DNA of 48,238 nucleotides. Origin: Alphaproteobacteria bacterium (GTDB lineage: Bacteria; Pseudomonadota; Alphaproteobacteria; Bin95). Of this stretch, positions 33,849 to 44,905 are shown in pieces (positions within the stretch are counted from its first letter, which is position 1; the number at the start of each line of letters is the position of its first letter). A program made the translations under genes and the position numbers. Below the pieces are notes generated by a model. The model had not been told where the DNA came from. It worked only from the letters and a program-made list of their open reading frames with translations, and did not search any database. The stretch spans positions 1 to 48,238 of the forward strand of contig JAPORR010000099.1 of the NCBI GenBank assembly GCA_026710105.1. Direction: 5' to 3'.

Positions 33849-34169
33849 CTATTCCGCCATGATCTGTGTCTTGGCTTCCTGGAGCAGTTCTTCCATCCGG
33901 TTGCGGAGCCGGCGGGCGTCAGTCGCAATGCCCTGCTGGCTCAGATCGGCTAGCACCTTCTCCAGCACGTCGTCATCACCCGGACGGTTAAAATCCGACT
34001 GGACCACGCTCAGTCCATAAGCCTTCAGGTCCTCGCCCTCGAGACCCCATTGCGCGCCCGCCCACTCACCGAACAAACGGTTGCGTCGAGCCTGCACCTT
34101 GAAGCGTAATTCCTCATCATGGCTGTATCGGGCCTCAAACTGCTTTGCGCGGTCATCGAAGGTCGCCAT
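33849..34169 (-). CDS. DUF1476 protein (F1-ATPase zeta-subunit inhibitor type)
   Basis: The 106-residue helical protein begins 'MATFDDRAKQFEARYSHDEE' and continues 'LRFKVQARRNRLFGEWAG', the inhibitory N-terminal segment of the alphaproteobacterial zeta subunit, which blocks ATP hydrolysis by F1-ATPase. The C-terminal helix bundle ends 'RNRMEELLQEAKTQIMAE'. ATG 34169 is preferred; an in-frame ATG five codons upstream is possible. The track ORF to 34664 extends antisense through the NRDE gene and is wrong there. Confidence 0.88.
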   Translation of the reverse strand: MATFDDRAKQFEARYSHDEELRFKVQARRNRLFGEWAGAQWGLEGEDLKAYGLSVVQSDFNRPGDDDVLEKVLADLSQQGIATDARRLRNRMEELLQEAKTQIMAE

Positions 34170-34189
34170 GTGGATTGTTCCCATGCTGC

Positions 34190-34218
34190 TTGGTCGTGCG
34201 GGTTGCGGACGATATATA
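34190..34218. promoter_or_regulatory. Divergent promoter for DUF1476 and NRDE genes
   Basis: On the plus strand TTGGTC (34190-34195) and TATATA (34213-34218) are 17 bases apart, a good sigma-70 match for the NRDE gene at 34251. TATATA is self-complementary, so it can also serve as the -10 for the minus-strand DUF1476 gene; CTGCAA about 18 bases away on that strand is a weak -35. Confidence 0.5.
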
Positions 34219-34250
34219 GTCAGTCCCGCTTCGGATTTGCAGTGCCCCCG

Positions 34251-34994
34251 ATGTGCACCGTTGTCCTGCTCCGCAGGCCCAGCCATGCCTGGCCCGTGAT
34301 CATCGGCGCCAATCGCGACGAAGCCGTAAACCGCCCTTGGCAGCCGCCGGGGCGCCACTGGCCCGACCGGCCGAGCGTGCTCGCTGGCCTCGACGAGGAG
34401 GCGGGCGGGAGTTGGCTGGGACTGAACGACGCGGGCGTGGTGGCCGCCATCCTCAACCGGCAAGGTTCGCTGGGCCCCGCCCGCGACAAACGCACGCGCG
34501 GCGTGCTGGTGCTTGAGGCCCTCGACCACGACACCGCCCGTGCAGCCGCCGCGGCGACAGCAGCAGTAGACGGGCGCGTCTACCGCAGTTTCAACATGCT
34601 CATCGCCGATCGCGAGGAGGCCTTCTGGATTCGCCATGCAGGAAGGCGCGGCGTATCGGCGCATACACTTGGCCCGGGTGTATCAATGCTGACCGCCTGG
34701 GACCTGAATGACGGCGCCGCGTCTGGGCGCACGGCCCATTACCTACCCCGGTTCGAGACCGCCTGCCCCCCCAACCCCGAGATGCCAGACGGCTGGGCTG
34801 ACTGGGAAGGCCTGTTCGCGTCAGAGGTGACAGGGCCCGGCGATCCCAACGACGCCATGCATGTGCGCACGGACTGGGGCTTCGGCACCGTCTCCCGCGC
34901 CCTGCTCGCCCTACCCGCCGACGCACAGGCTCGACCGGTTTGGCGTTTCGCTCGCTCATGGCCGGAAATCGGTGATTATACGGAGCTTCATTGA
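34251..34994 (+). CDS. NRDE (TANGO2-type) family protein
   Basis: This 247-residue protein begins '[24 protein letters not shown]' in outline: a conserved Cys at position 2, then the family-naming Asn-Arg-Asp-Glu. Later it has '[19 protein letters not shown]', also typical. Cys2 after Met removal makes it an Ntn-hydrolase-like candidate; eukaryotic relatives (TANGO2) are linked to Golgi and to lipid or heme handling, but bacterial function is unsettled. The start is ATG 34251; the track start at 34119 runs antisense into DUF1476. The stop lies within the purC promoter. Confidence 0.85.
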   Translation: MCTVVLLRRPSHAWPVIIGANRDEAVNRPWQPPGRHWPDRPSVLAGLDEEAGGSWLGLNDAGVVAAILNRQGSLGPARDKRTRGVLVLEALDHDTARAAAAATAAVDGRVYRSFNMLIADREEAFWIRHAGRRGVSAHTLGPGVSMLTAWDLNDGAASGRTAHYLPRFETACPPNPEMPDGWADWEGLFASEVTGPGDPNDAMHVRTDWGFGTVSRALLALPADAQARPVWRFARSWPEIGDYTELH

Positions 34995-35019
34995 GAAGAC
35001 ATGGCGGGCTTGCTATATC
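34991..35019 (+). promoter_or_regulatory. Sigma-70 promoter of the purC operon
   Basis: TTGAGA (34991-34996), a 17-base spacer and TATATC (35014-35019) make a strong match. The -35 element overlaps the NRDE stop codon. It lies 67 bases before purC, and no PurR-like or riboswitch fold is obvious in the leader. Confidence 0.55.
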
Positions 35020-35085
35020 CAGCTGGGCGACCCGCGGTCCCGGCGCTTTGTCGGTCCTCCGTCGGGCGGCACTCGGTGGACAACC

Positions 35086-35844
35086 ATGGCAAGACGCAAA
35101 CGCATCTACGAGGGCAAGGCCAAAGTTCTCTACGAAGGTCCCGAGCCCGGAACGCTCGTCCAGTATTTCAAGGATGACGCGACCGCCTTCAACAACCGCA
35201 AGAAAGCCACGATCTCCGGTAAGGGGGTGCTGAACAACCGGATCTCCGAATATCTGATGGTCCGGCTGCAGGAGATGGGCATTCCGACCCATTTCGTGCG
35301 TCGGTTGAACATGCGCGAGCAACTGATCCGGGAGGTCGAGATCATCCCGGTCGAGGTCGTCGTGCGGAATATCGCCGCCGGCTCACTCTCCCGGCGTTTC
35401 AAGATCGACGAGGGCGCGCCACTGCCCCGGTCGATCGTCGAGTATTATTACAAGAACGACGAACTCGACGACCCGATGGTCACAGAAGAGCACATCACCG
35501 CCTTCGGCTGGGCTTCGCCGCAGGACCTCGACGACATCTTCAACTTAGCGCTTCGGGTCAACGACTATCTGAGCGGGCTGTTCCTTGGCGCTGGGCTACG
35601 TCTGGTGGATTTCAAGGTCGAGTTCGGGCGCCTCTACACGCAGGAAGATGTGCGGATCGTGCTAGCCGATGAGATCAGCCCCGACAGCTGCCGCCTCTGG
35701 GACCTGCAGACCAATGAAGTGCTGGACAAAGACCGGTTCCGCCGCGACATGGGCGATGTCGCGGAAGCCTACCAGGAGGTGGCACGACGCCTCGGTATTC
35801 TCCAGGAAGGCAATGTGGAACCCCTGCCGAAGGCAAGCGCGTGA
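35086..35844 (+). CDS. purC: Phosphoribosylaminoimidazole-succinocarboxamide synthase
   Basis: PurC makes SAICAR from CAIR, Asp and ATP in de novo purine synthesis. The 252-residue protein has '[17 protein letters not shown]', '[18 protein letters not shown]', '[19 protein letters not shown]' and '[10 protein letters not shown]', with '[15 protein letters not shown]', all family signatures. The start is ATG 35086. Its stop overlaps the purS start as GTGA, placing it first in purC-purS-purQ-purL. Confidence 0.95.
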   Translation: MARRKRIYEGKAKVLYEGPEPGTLVQYFKDDATAFNNRKKATISGKGVLNNRISEYLMVRLQEMGIPTHFVRRLNMREQLIREVEIIPVEVVVRNIAAGSLSRRFKIDEGAPLPRSIVEYYYKNDELDDPMVTEEHITAFGWASPQDLDDIFNLALRVNDYLSGLFLGAGLRLVDFKVEFGRLYTQEDVRIVLADEISPDSCRLWDLQTNEVLDKDRFRRDMGDVAEAYQEVARRLGILQEGNVEPLPKASA

Positions 35845-36080
35845 AGGCACGAGTGCTGGTCATGCCCCGCGCCGGCGTGCTGGACCCACAGGGCAAGGCG
35901 GTTGCACAGGCATTAGCAGGCCTGGGTTTCGACGGTGTGGAGACAGCCCGCCAGGGCAAGGTAATCGAGTTGGAGCTTGCCGAAACTGATCCCGCCACCG
36001 CCGAGGCGACACTTGCCGCCATGTGCGAACGCCTGCTCGCCAACCCGGTCATCGAGGACTACACGATCGAAATCGCATGA
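35841..36080 (+). CDS. purS: Phosphoribosylformylglycinamidine synthase subunit PurS
   Basis: PurS bridges PurQ and PurL in the three-part FGAM synthase. The 79-residue protein has '[23 protein letters not shown]' in outline and ends '[15 protein letters not shown]', typical for the family. It begins with GTG overlapping the purC stop and ends overlapping the purQ ATG (ATGA). Confidence 0.93.
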   Translation: MKARVLVMPRAGVLDPQGKAVAQALAGLGFDGVETARQGKVIELELAETDPATAEATLAAMCERLLANPVIEDYTIEIA

Positions 36081-36730
36081 AGGCGGTTATTGTCGTCTTT
36101 CCGGGATCGAATTGCGATCGGGATGCGAAGGTTGCGATCGAGGCAGTGACAGGCCGCGCGGCCGCCATGATATGGCATGGCGAGCCGGTCTTGCCGCCGG
36201 CCGACCTTGTGGTGCTGCCTGGTGGCTTTTCTTATGGCGACTATCTCCGCCCCGGCGCCATGGCCGCCCGCTCACCCATCATGCAGGCCGTTATCCAGGC
36301 TGCGAAACGCGGTGTTCGGGTGCTCGGGATCTGCAATGGCTTCCAGATGCTAACCGAATGCAGCCTTCTGCCGGGAGCGCTTTTGCGCAATGCAAAGCTG
36401 CGCTTCGTCTGCCGGGCGGTGCGCCTGCGCGTCGAGACCGCCGACAACCCGTTCACGAAACGCTATCAAGCCGGCAATGCGCTGCAAATGCCGGTTGCAC
36501 ATCATGACGGCAACTATTTCGCTGATACAGCAGTACTTGAGCGCCTGGCTGGCGACGACCGCATCGTATTCCGTTATCTCGACAACCCGAACGGCTCTGC
36601 CGGAGACATCGCCGGCATTCTGAACGAGGGCCGCAATGTGTTGGGCATGATGCCGCATCCCGAACGTGCCGCAGAAGCGCTGCTCGGCAGCACCGATGGA
36701 CGGGCCTTATTCGAGTCGCTCGTCGCATGA
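36077..36730 (+). CDS. purQ: Phosphoribosylformylglycinamidine synthase glutaminase subunit
   Basis: PurQ is the class I glutamine amidotransferase that supplies ammonia to PurL. Of 217 residues, the nucleophile Cys is in '[13 protein letters not shown]' and the catalytic His in '[10 protein letters not shown]'. The N-terminal '[11 protein letters not shown]' matches PurQ. ATG 36077 overlaps the purS stop; the track start at 36023 lies within purS. The stop overlaps the purL start. Confidence 0.95.
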   Translation: MKAVIVVFPGSNCDRDAKVAIEAVTGRAAAMIWHGEPVLPPADLVVLPGGFSYGDYLRPGAMAARSPIMQAVIQAAKRGVRVLGICNGFQMLTECSLLPGALLRNAKLRFVCRAVRLRVETADNPFTKRYQAGNALQMPVAHHDGNYFADTAVLERLAGDDRIVFRYLDNPNGSAGDIAGILNEGRNVLGMMPHPERAAEALLGSTDGRALFESLVA

Positions 36731-38895
36731 ATGCGCCCGTGGAAGAGCATGGCGGCTTAGCGCCAGGCGAATATGCACGCGTGCTGGAGATTCTCGGGCG
36801 CAAGCCCAATCATGTGGAATTGGGCATCTTCGCCGCGATGTGGAGCGAGCATTGCTCCTATAAGTCCTCGAAGAAATGGCTGGGGACTCTGCCGACCGAC
36901 GCGCCCTGGGTGCTGCAGGGGCCGGGCGAGAATGCCGGCGCCGTGGATATCGGCGACGGGCTGGCCGCCGTCTTCAAGATGGAGAGCCACAACCATCCCT
37001 CTTTCATCGAGCCCTTTCAGGGCGCGGCGACGGGCGTTGGCGGCATTCTGCGCGATGTGTTCACCATGGGGGCACGACCGGTCGCGATCTTGAATGCGCT
37101 GCGCTTCGGTGCGCCTGACCACAAGGCGACACGGCGGCTTGCGGCCGGGGTCGTGGCGGGGATCGGCGGCTATGGCAATTGCATCGGCGTGCCCACGGTC
37201 GGCGGCGAGTGTTCCTTCCATCCCACCTATAACGGCAACATTCTGGTCAATGCCATGGCGGTCGGCATTGCGCCGGCAGACCGCCTGTTCCGCTCGGCGG
37301 CGGCAGGCGTCGGTAATGCCGTCGTCTATGTCGGCTCACGGACCGGGCGTGACGGTATCCACGGCGCCACAATGGCGTCGGCCACCTTTGACGACGAGGC
37401 CGAACAACAGCGCCCCACTGTGCAGGTGGGTGACCCCTTCACCGGCAAGCTGCTGATTGAGGCCTGCCTGGAACTCATGGCGACGGACGCCATCGTCGCG
37501 GTCCAGGACATGGGGGCCGCCGGCCTCACCTCCTCAGCCTTCGAGATGGCGTCGAAGGGCGGCCTAGGAGTGGCGCTCGACCTCGACCATGTGCCGCAGC
37601 GCGAAACAGGCATGTCGGCCTATGAAATCATGCTCTCAGAAAGCCAAGAACGTATGCTGATGGTGCTCCGCCCGGGCGGCGAGGATGCAGCCGAGGCAGT
37701 GTTCCGGAAATGGGGACTCGAATTCGCCGTGATCGGCCGGCTGACAGATACCGGGCGCATGGCGCTCTCGCAGCACGGACAGCCCGCTGCCGATCTACCA
37801 ATCCGGCCGTTGGTGGACGGCGCGCCGGAATATGACCGACCCTGGACACATACTCCGCCTGCGCCGACGGTTTGGCCGACTCGTCCGGACGCCGATCCGA
37901 TGGCAGCGCTCAAGGCCATTCTCGGTGGCCCGGCTGGTGCCTCCCGGCGCTGGATCTGGGAGCAATACGACCACTCCGTTATGGGAGACACGGTGGCCGG
38001 CCCGGGCGGCGATGCTGCCGTGGTCCGCGTCCACGGCACCGCGCGCGGGCTTGCACTCACCAGTGACTGTACACCCCGCTATTGCCTGGCTGACCCGGTC
38101 GAGGGCGGGCGCCAAGCCGTCGCCGAGGCGTGGCGTAACCTGACCGCGGTCGGCGCCCAGCCGCTCGCCATCACCGACAATCTCAATTTCGGCGACCCGG
38201 AACGTCCTCGGGTCATGGGGCAGCTGGTTGGCTGCATCCAGGGCATGGGCGAGGCCTGCCGTGCGCTCGGGGTCCCGGTCGTCTCTGGCAATGTCTCACT
38301 CTACAACGAGACCAACGGCCAAGCGGTGCTACCGACTCCTGTAGTCGGCGCTGTCGGTCTGCTAGAGAATTTGTCCTGCCAGACCGGCATGGCGTTGCCC
38401 GGGCCGGGCATGGCGCTGCTGCTGGTGGGGGAGACGTGGGGCCACCTCGGTCGCTCGCTCTGGCTCGAGGTGGTCGAGGGGCGCGAGGAAGGCCCACCAC
38501 CACCGGTCGACCTCTCAGCCGAGCGGCGCAACGGGGATTTCGTCCGCGCCGAAATCAGCGCTGGCCGTATTGCCGCCTGCCACGACATTTCGGACGGCGG
38601 CCTGCTGGTTGCTGCGGCCGAAATGGCACTGGCCGGTGGTGTCGGCGTGTGGCTGCACCCGCCGCTCACCGATCTGCTTGCAGGTCTTTTCGGGGAAGAC
38701 CAAGCGCGGTATCTGCTGGCGGTAGAGACCCCGGAAGAGACACTGAAACATGCGGCTGCGGCGGGGGTTCCGGCCTTGCAGATCGGCGAGACCGGCGGCG
38801 GCACATTGACAGTCGAGGGACACGCGCCCATATCGCTTTGCGAACTTGGCGATCTGCACGAAGGCTGGATGCCCGCCTGGGTCGCCGGCGGCTGA
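36727..38895 (+). CDS. purL: Phosphoribosylformylglycinamidine synthase subunit PurL (short form)
   Basis: PurL is the ATP-dependent synthetase converting FGAR to FGAM. At 722 residues it is the short form that needs PurS and PurQ. It has '[15 protein letters not shown]', '[19 protein letters not shown]' in the ATP site, and '[17 protein letters not shown]' and '[17 protein letters not shown]' in the two homologous halves. It is coupled to purQ by a 4-base overlap and is followed by bolA after 13 bases. Confidence 0.95.
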   Translation: MNAPVEEHGGLAPGEYARVLEILGRKPNHVELGIFAAMWSEHCSYKSSKKWLGTLPTDAPWVLQGPGENAGAVDIGDGLAAVFKMESHNHPSFIEPFQGAATGVGGILRDVFTMGARPVAILNALRFGAPDHKATRRLAAGVVAGIGGYGNCIGVPTVGGECSFHPTYNGNILVNAMAVGIAPADRLFRSAAAGVGNAVVYVGSRTGRDGIHGATMASATFDDEAEQQRPTVQVGDPFTGKLLIEACLELMATDAIVAVQDMGAAGLTSSAFEMASKGGLGVALDLDHVPQRETGMSAYEIMLSESQERMLMVLRPGGEDAAEAVFRKWGLEFAVIGRLTDTGRMALSQHGQPAADLPIRPLVDGAPEYDRPWTHTPPAPTVWPTRPDADPMAALKAILGGPAGASRRWIWEQYDHSVMGDTVAGPGGDAAVVRVHGTARGLALTSDCTPRYCLADPVEGGRQAVAEAWRNLTAVGAQPLAITDNLNFGDPERPRVMGQLVGCIQGMGEACRALGVPVVSGNVSLYNETNGQAVLPTPVVGAVGLLENLSCQTGMALPGPGMALLLVGETWGHLGRSLWLEVVEGREEGPPPPVDLSAERRNGDFVRAEISAGRIAACHDISDGGLLVAAAEMALAGGVGVWLHPPLTDLLAGLFGEDQARYLLAVETPEETLKHAAAAGVPALQIGETGGGTLTVEGHAPISLCELGDLHEGWMPAWVAGG

Positions 38896-38908
38896 GGGGA
38901 CGTGACGC

Positions 38909-39148
38909 ATGCCCATGCAGGCGGAAGAGATCGAGTGCATGATCCGTGAGGCGCTGCCAGACGCGGAAGTCGCGATCGAAGACCTCGCAGGCGATGGTGA
39001 CCACTATGCCGCTCGCGTGGTGTCGGAGGCATTTCGTGGCAAATCCCGCGTGCAGCAACACCAGATCGTTTACAAGGCTCTGCAGGGCCGCATGGGGGGT
39101 GAATTGCACGCACTCGCACTGCATACCGCTGCCCCCGAAAATTCTTGA
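38909..39148 (+). CDS. BolA family protein
   Basis: This 79-residue class II KH-fold protein works with monothiol glutaredoxin in iron-sulfur trafficking and iron sensing. It has '[21 protein letters not shown]' in outline and '[17 protein letters not shown]', ending with the conserved '[11 protein letters not shown]', whose His is a cluster ligand in BolA-glutaredoxin complexes. The gene order purL-bolA-grxD is common in alphaproteobacteria. Confidence 0.9.
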   Translation: MPMQAEEIECMIREALPDAEVAIEDLAGDGDHYAARVVSEAFRGKSRVQQHQIVYKALQGRMGGELHALALHTAAPENS

Positions 39149-39165
39149 TGAACGGGAGACCGCCG

Positions 39166-39504
39166 ATGAGCGACGCGATGATCACTATCCAGGAAACCGT
39201 GAACGGCAATGATGTCGTGCTGTTCATGAAAGGCACGCCCGTCTTCCCGCAATGCGGCTTCTCCTCGGCGGTGGCCGGCGTGCTGAACCATATGGGCGTG
39301 AAATACCAATCGGTGAACGTGCTGGAAGACACGGAAGTCCGCCAGGGTATCAAGGAGTTCACTGGTTGGCCGACCATCCCACAGCTCTATGTGAAGGGCG
39401 AATTCGTCGGTGGCTGCGACATCGTGCGCGAAATGTGGGATTCTGGCGAGCTCCAAGACTATTTCAACGAGCGCGGCATCGAAACGCCCGGCATGACGGG
39501 CTGA
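39166..39504 (+). CDS. grxD: Monothiol glutaredoxin (Grx4 type)
   Basis: The protein carries a glutathione-bound [2Fe-2S] cluster and partners BolA. The 112-residue form from ATG 39166 has the monothiol site CGFS at C30 ('[10 protein letters not shown]'), '[20 protein letters not shown]' for glutathione binding, and the usual C-terminus. GGGAGA sits six bases before ATG 39166; ATG 39148 in frame would add six residues and overlap the bolA stop. Confidence 0.93.
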   Translation: MSDAMITIQETVNGNDVVLFMKGTPVFPQCGFSSAVAGVLNHMGVKYQSVNVLEDTEVRQGIKEFTGWPTIPQLYVKGEFVGGCDIVREMWDSGELQDYFNERGIETPGMTG

Positions 39505-39520
39505 CTTCAGACGGCAGCGC

Positions 39521-40390
39521 TCATGCCACTCCCCTCCCAGAGTCCGCGCCGCTGTCATGCGCGGCCCAGGAGACCCAGGTCGTCCACCAGCCATTGACCT
39601 CCAGGTCGGCAGCGGTCTGAAACGCGCGCAGCGCGGCATCGGAGCGCGGGCCCCAGACGCCGTCTGTAGGACCGGGGTCGAAGCCGAGGCGCGCGAGCAT
39701 GCGCTGGCGTCCCTCTGGCATCCAGACGTCGGACCACACATCTGGAATCTCAGGGTCACCGTAGATCGCGCGCAGCACGCGGGCGAAGGGAAAACCCAAA
39801 ACGTCCTGCTTGTAAGCCGGGCAGAGGTCGTGATGGCCGTGATGGTCGCGCGGCCCGATCTCCGGCCAGCGGGCGACGATCTCCCGGCCAACGGCCGCCA
39901 TCATGGCGATTTGCTCCTCCGTCCAGGGTTCCACCCGGAACGCATGGCGGCCGTCCGGTGTTGCGGCCTCTATCCAGTCCGAACCGGCCGGCACCCCCGC
40001 ACGCGCATAGCCGATAGTCACGGTCTCGACGCCGATACAGGCGCGCGCGCCTTTGGTACGGGCCGTCGAGGGTCGTCCGTCCCAGCGTAGCTTCTGTTCG
40101 ACGCCGGCATGCCAGGAGCGGTCTGCGAGCGACACATAGCGCGACACGCCCTCCGCGAAGCTGCGTCCGACGGCGTAATGCGCCGAGGCCTCGCCCTTGC
40201 GTTCGGGCGCCCTGCCGCCGAGCAAGCGGTCGCAGGTGGCGAGATCCCGGGTTGCGGTCCAGTGCCAGGTTACACCCATCGGCCGGCCGCCAGTCGCCTT
40301 CGTCCAGCCGCGTGAGACTGCATGCTCCTTACCGAACGGGATACGCCGGCTCGTATCAATGCGGAAATCCGTCGGCAGTGCGAGGCTCAC
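39521..40390 (-). CDS. N-acetylmuramoyl-L-alanine amidase with C-terminal peptidoglycan-binding domain
   Basis: The 289-residue product has an amidase_2/PGRP fold with zinc-ligand candidates in '[10 protein letters not shown]', 'SWHAGV' and '[12 protein letters not shown]'. A C-terminal peptidoglycan-binding repeat follows, '[20 protein letters not shown]' in outline, '[11 protein letters not shown]'. It cleaves the amide between muramic acid and the stem peptide. No signal peptide is seen, so it may act in the cytoplasm in wall recycling or be a phage-derived lysin. GTG 40390 overlaps the lysS stop by four bases; the track start at 40519 extends into lysS. Confidence 0.8.
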   Translation of the reverse strand: MSLALPTDFRIDTSRRIPFGKEHAVSRGWTKATGGRPMGVTWHWTATRDLATCDRLLGGRAPERKGEASAHYAVGRSFAEGVSRYVSLADRSWHAGVEQKLRWDGRPSTARTKGARACIGVETVTIGYARAGVPAGSDWIEAATPDGRHAFRVEPWTEEQIAMMAAVGREIVARWPEIGPRDHHGHHDLCPAYKQDVLGFPFARVLRAIYGDPEIPDVWSDVWMPEGRQRMLARLGFDPGPTDGVWGPRSDAALRAFQTAADLEVNGWWTTWVSWAAHDSGADSGRGVA

Positions 40391-41955
40391 GCGGGGGCCC
40401 GAGCGAGTGCGCTCCGGATCATCGCCTCGGTCTCGGCAAGACCGTAAAGCGCGGCGAAGGAGCCGAAGCGCGGTCCCTGCTGCCGACCCAGCAGGACTTC
40501 GTAGAGTGCAGAGAACCACGCCCGCAGCGGGTCAAAACCATGCGCCTTGCCGACCGCATAGACTTCCGCCTGTACGGTCTCCCCGTCCGCATCCGGCGGC
40601 AGGGCGGCCAACCGGTCAGCCAGTGCCGCCAACGCCGCCGCCTCCTTTGCGTCCGGATTGCGCCATACCTTCTGCGGGGCAACGAAATCGCGGCAATAAG
40701 CGACGGCGAAATCCGCCAGCCGGTCCAGCTGCGGCCTCGTCTCCGGGGACGCGGCCGGATCGTAGCGCGAGATGAAACCCCAGAGCACGCTCTTGTCCTG
40801 CGCATCGCTCGCAGCCGCCAGATTGAGCAGCAAAGAGAAGGGAATACCCTCCTCCGGCTCCGGTGGGTTGCCGTTATGGATATGCCAAGCGGGATTCTCC
40901 AGGCGTCCCTCATCCTCATCGGCGGCGCGAGCGAGGAAAACGCGGTAGTCGTCCACCGCACGCGGAATAGCATCGAAATAGAGTCGCTTCGCCGCTTTCG
41001 GCTTCTGGAACATGAAGAGCGCAAGACTCTCCTCCGGCGCGTAGGTCAGCCACTCCTCGATGGAGAGGCCGTTGCCCCGGGACTTGGAAATCTTCTCGCC
41101 ACGTTCATCGAGAAACAGCTCGTAAATGAAACCCTCCGGTGGCCGGCCGCCGAGCGCGCGGCAGATGCGCCCGGAGAGGCGGACCGAGTCGATCAGGTCC
41201 TTGCCAGCCATTTCGTAATCCACATCGAGCGCTCGCCAGCGCATCGCCCAGTCAGCCTTCCACTGCAGCTTGCATGCCCCGCCCGTGACGGGCTGTTCGA
41301 CGCGCCTCCCAGTCTCGTCTTCATAGACGACGGTGCCGGCTTCCGGGTCGCGGTGGAGAATCGATGTCTGCAGCACAACACCAGTTTTCGGACAGATCGG
41401 CAGAAAGGGGCTGTAGGTCTGTCGACGTTCCGGCCCGAGCGTCGGCAGCACAATCTCCATGACCGCATCATAGGCCCGCAGCACGCCGAGCAGGGTCTCG
41501 TCGAACTGTCCCGAGCGGTAGCACTCGGTGGCGCTCACGAATTCATAGTCGAAGCCGAACCGGTCGAGAAAAGCGCGAAGCCGGGCATTGTTGTGCGCAC
41601 CAAAACTTTGATGCGTGCCAAACGGGTCGGGCACGGAAGTCAGCGGCTTGCCGAGATGGGCTTCCAGCATTTCGCTGTTCGGCACATTGTCTGGCACGCG
41701 GCGCAGACCGTCCATATCGTCGGAAAAGGCGAAAAGCCGCGTGGGTAGGTCCGAAAGCTCCGCAAAGGCGCGGCGCACCATGGCCGTTCGCGCGACCTCA
41801 CCGAACGTGCCGATATGCGGCAGGCCGGAGGGACCGTAGCCCGTCTCGAACAACGCATAACCCTTGTCGGGCACCCGCCCGTTGAGGCGCGCCAGCAGCT
41901 TGCGGGCTTCCTCGAACGGCCAGGCCCGGGCATGGGCGGCGGCTTCCCTGGACAT
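40387..41955 (-). CDS. lysS: Lysine--tRNA ligase, class I
   Basis: This is the archaeal-type class I LysRS also found in many alphaproteobacteria, 522 residues. The HIGH motif appears as 'LPHIGT' (residues 45-50) and KMSKS as 'EKISKSRGN' (about 286-294). '[17 protein letters not shown]' and '[16 protein letters not shown]' are family strings. I start at ATG 41955; the track start at 42630 runs through the divergent helicase gene. The downstream amidase overlaps its stop. The 122-base gap to the helicase should hold both promoters. Confidence 0.93.
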   Translation of the reverse strand: MSREAAAHARAWPFEEARKLLARLNGRVPDKGYALFETGYGPSGLPHIGTFGEVARTAMVRRAFAELSDLPTRLFAFSDDMDGLRRVPDNVPNSEMLEAHLGKPLTSVPDPFGTHQSFGAHNNARLRAFLDRFGFDYEFVSATECYRSGQFDETLLGVLRAYDAVMEIVLPTLGPERRQTYSPFLPICPKTGVVLQTSILHRDPEAGTVVYEDETGRRVEQPVTGGACKLQWKADWAMRWRALDVDYEMAGKDLIDSVRLSGRICRALGGRPPEGFIYELFLDERGEKISKSRGNGLSIEEWLTYAPEESLALFMFQKPKAAKRLYFDAIPRAVDDYRVFLARAADEDEGRLENPAWHIHNGNPPEPEEGIPFSLLLNLAAASDAQDKSVLWGFISRYDPAASPETRPQLDRLADFAVAYCRDFVAPQKVWRNPDAKEAAALAALADRLAALPPDADGETVQAEVYAVGKAHGFDPLRAWFSALYEVLLGRQQGPRFGSFAALYGLAETEAMIRSALARAPA

Positions 41956-42077
41956 GGTCGGGCGGCTCCCGTGGTCGCGCGCGCAACTTAGTGGCTCGGG
42001 CTCCTGCTGCAAAGGCGTGACCGGCGTGCAAGCCGAACCCATTTCGCTCTTTTGCGGAACCGCTCTACAAACCCAGC

Positions 42078-44813
42078 ATGGCGTTGGAACGAAGCATCGT
42101 CCTGCCACGCGCGCCCGCCCTGGTTGCAAGCCCGGCCCGCGCCGTCTGGCTGGAGCCGGACGGCGTTGTCGAGACGCTTGCTCCCACCGAGGCGGCAGTG
42201 CGTGCACGCGCCCGGGCGCCACTCGCTGTGCATGGGCCGGCGACCTTGCGGCGGCTGGATGCGCAGGCGCGGTCCTTCCGCAGCTATGACCTGCTGGAGC
42301 TGTTCGCTTTCGCGCGCCCAGCACAGTTCTGCCTGCCGACACCAAACGGGCTGGCTGACGCCGCCGGCCTGCCGCGCCCCACGAGTCTGGAGCGTGCAGC
42401 GGAGACACTGTTCGGCGCAGCGCGCATGCTGCTGGCTGAGCTCGCACGTCTAGAAGATCCTGACGGTGCCGCTGCTGACCTGGCACTGGATGCGGCCGAG
42501 GCTGGCTGGCTCTGGGGACCCTTCGTGCTGGCAGCACTCGGCGTCGCGGAGCGCCGCTCGGCAGGCGGAGCCGGTTTCGCTGTCTGGGAGCGGCTACCGC
42601 CCTGGATCGAATCCGCACCGGAACCGCCACCCTCCGACCGGGCGATCACGCCCGCCGAGGCTCGCCGACGGCTCACGGAGATGCTGGGGCCGGATGCCGA
42701 GGACCGGCCCGGCCAGACGGATTACGCCTCCGCCGCAACCGGTGCCTTCCAACCGCGTGAGCGGGCCGGCGCGCCGCATATGGTGGTAGCTGAGGCTGGC
42801 ACCGGAGTTGGCAAGACACTCGGCTACCTCGCCCCGGCGAGCCTCTGGGCGGAGGCGAATGAAGCCCCCGTCTGGATCTCAACCTATACGCGCAATCTCC
42901 AGCACCAGATCGACGGCGAACTCGATCGATTGATTCCCGACCCCGACGTCAAACGCCGTCGCGTGGTAGTGCGCAAGGGTCGGGAAAACTATCTCTGCCT
43001 ACTCAACCTGGAGGAGGCCGTGCGCGGTGCCCGGCTCGTGCCGAACGAGACCGTGGCGCTCGTCCTCGCTGCACGTTGGGCGGAGGTCACCCGTGACGGC
43101 GATATGACCGGGGGCGATTTCCCCTCTTGGCTTCCCGACCTTGAAGGGGCGGGACGCATACGCGGGCTCGCCGACCGGCGGGGCGAGTGTCTCTATTCTG
43201 CCTGCCCTCATTACCAGCGCTGCTTCATTGAGCGGGGCATCAGGCGTGCTCGGCGCGCGGACCTTGTCATCGCTAATCATGCACTCGTCATGGTGCAGGC
43301 AGCATTGGGCGGTCTGGACGATTCCTGGCTGCCGACCCGCTATGTGTTCGACGAGGGACACCACCTGTTCGACGCAGCCGACAGTGCCTTTGCAGCGGAC
43401 CTTTCCGGACTAGAGACGGCAGAATTACGCCTCTGGCTGCTGGGCGCGGAAGGCTCGCGCGCCAGAGGGCTCAAGCGCCGCGCGGAGGATCTAGCCCCAG
43501 ACGGCGGCGAGGCCGCCGAGGCGCTTGCCGAAGCCGGACGGACAGCAAGCGTATTGCCAGCGGAGGGATGGCTCGGCCGCCTCGCCACGGGCGCGCCGCA
43601 TGGAGCGGCGGAACGCTTCCTTGCGCTCGTGCGCCAGCAGGTGCTGGCCCGGACCCCCGGACGCGGCAGCGGCGCCTATGGTCTCGAATGCGAATGCCGG
43701 CCTCCGATCGAGGGACTGATTGAGGCCGCACGCACGCTCGGCCAGGCTTTGGAGGAACTGCGACGCCCGCTCGCTGTACTGCGCCGCGCGCTGCTGGTCC
43801 GTCTGGCGGACGAGGCCGACGACCTCGACAGCCGCACACGTATCCGCATCGAGGCGCTGGCACGCGTGCTCCACCGCCGTGCCGAGACGCAGCTTGTAGC
43901 CTGGTCAGCCATGTTAAAGGCGCTCGACGCCGAGGCGCCGGAAGCGTTTGTTGATTGGTTCGAACTGGAGCGCGTACAGGGCCGCGAGCGCGATGTCGGT
44001 ATGCGCCGGCGCTGGGTCGACCCGATGGCTCCCTTCGCCACCGAAGTGGTGGAGCCCGCCCACGGCCTGCTCGTTACCTCTGCGACGCTCAGGGACGGCA
44101 CGCGCGAGCCAGAGGAGGCCTGGCAGGTAGCGGAAATACGCACCGGCGCCTGCCATCTCGCCATACCTGCCATCAGGGCTGTCGCACCCTCACCTTTCGA
44201 CTATCCAGCCCAGACCCGTGCGCTGATCGTCACCGATGTGCGCAAACAGGTGCCGGACCTTGTGGCGGCGGCCTGCCGCAGCCTGTTCCTTGCCGCTGGC
44301 GGCGGCGCGCTCGGCCTCTTCACCGCCGTCCAGCGACTCCGCGCTGTCCATGAGCGCCTTGCGGGGCCACTGGACGCCGCCGGCATTGCGCTCATCGCCC
44401 AGCATGTGGACCGGATGGATGTCGCGACACTGATCGACATATTCCGCGCCGAACCCGATTCGTGCCTGCTCGGCACGGATGCGGTGCGCGACGGCGTGGA
44501 CGTGCCCGGCCATGCGCTCCGGCTCATCGTGTTCGATCGTGTGCCCTGGCCGAGGCCGACCATCCTGCACAAGGCGCGGCGCGCGCATTTCGGCGGCCGC
44601 GACTATGACGACATGCTGGCCCGGCTCCGGCTGCGCCAAGCCTATGGGCGCCTGGTCCGCCGGCGGGACGACCGGGGCGTGTTCGTGCTACTCGACGCAA
44701 TGATGCCTTCGCGCTTAGCCGGTGCCTTCCCGGATGGCGTTGCGCTTGAGCGCGTAGGGCTCGCGGAAGCCTGCGGCATCGTGCGCGGCTTTGTAGGAGA
44801 CGGCAAGGCATAG
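42078..44813 (+). CDS. DinG/XPD-type superfamily 2 iron-sulfur DNA helicase
   Basis: This is a 911-residue ATP-dependent 5'-3' helicase. Walker A is '[13 protein letters not shown]' (about 240), the DEAH-type box is 'FDEGHH' (about 424), and motif VI is '[15 protein letters not shown]' (about 853). Cysteines in 'NYLCLLN' (about 306) and '[15 protein letters not shown]' (about 369-380) are placed as the [4Fe-4S] cluster of this family. The first 235 residues have no motif that I recognise. It probably acts in repair of replication or transcription blockages. It diverges from lysS. Confidence 0.88.
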   Translation: MALERSIVLPRAPALVASPARAVWLEPDGVVETLAPTEAAVRARARAPLAVHGPATLRRLDAQARSFRSYDLLELFAFARPAQFCLPTPNGLADAAGLPRPTSLERAAETLFGAARMLLAELARLEDPDGAAADLALDAAEAGWLWGPFVLAALGVAERRSAGGAGFAVWERLPPWIESAPEPPPSDRAITPAEARRRLTEMLGPDAEDRPGQTDYASAATGAFQPRERAGAPHMVVAEAGTGVGKTLGYLAPASLWAEANEAPVWISTYTRNLQHQIDGELDRLIPDPDVKRRRVVVRKGRENYLCLLNLEEAVRGARLVPNETVALVLAARWAEVTRDGDMTGGDFPSWLPDLEGAGRIRGLADRRGECLYSACPHYQRCFIERGIRRARRADLVIANHALVMVQAALGGLDDSWLPTRYVFDEGHHLFDAADSAFAADLSGLETAELRLWLLGAEGSRARGLKRRAEDLAPDGGEAAEALAEAGRTASVLPAEGWLGRLATGAPHGAAERFLALVRQQVLARTPGRGSGAYGLECECRPPIEGLIEAARTLGQALEELRRPLAVLRRALLVRLADEADDLDSRTRIRIEALARVLHRRAETQLVAWSAMLKALDAEAPEAFVDWFELERVQGRERDVGMRRRWVDPMAPFATEVVEPAHGLLVTSATLRDGTREPEEAWQVAEIRTGACHLAIPAIRAVAPSPFDYPAQTRALIVTDVRKQVPDLVAAACRSLFLAAGGGALGLFTAVQRLRAVHERLAGPLDAAGIALIAQHVDRMDVATLIDIFRAEPDSCLLGTDAVRDGVDVPGHALRLIVFDRVPWPRPTILHKARRAHFGGRDYDDMLARLRLRQAYGRLVRRRDDRGVFVLLDAMMPSRLAGAFPDGVALERVGLAEACGIVRGFVGDGKA

Positions 44814-44836
44814 CCCAGACATTGCAATCCGCCGGT

Positions 44837-44862
44837 GCGGTCTGGCATGACAGACTGCTTTC
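44837..44862 (+). terminator. Hairpin after the helicase gene
   Basis: GCGGTCTG (44837-44844) pairs with CAGACTGC (44851-44858) across GCATGA, with one G-T pair, followed by only three T. It is a plausible weak intrinsic terminator between the helicase and cyclase genes. Confidence 0.35.
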
Positions 44863-44905
44863 GGGGAAGCTGCATAGGGTGATGTCCGGGCGAAGGGAGA
44901 CAGGC

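Noticed and set aside
38301-39377. 358-residue minus-strand ORF
   Set aside because: It is antisense to purL, bolA and grxD, all clearly recognised on the plus strand.
40252-41748. 498-residue plus-strand ORF
   Set aside because: It is antisense to class I lysS, which has HIGH and KISKS motifs. The ORF has no family features.
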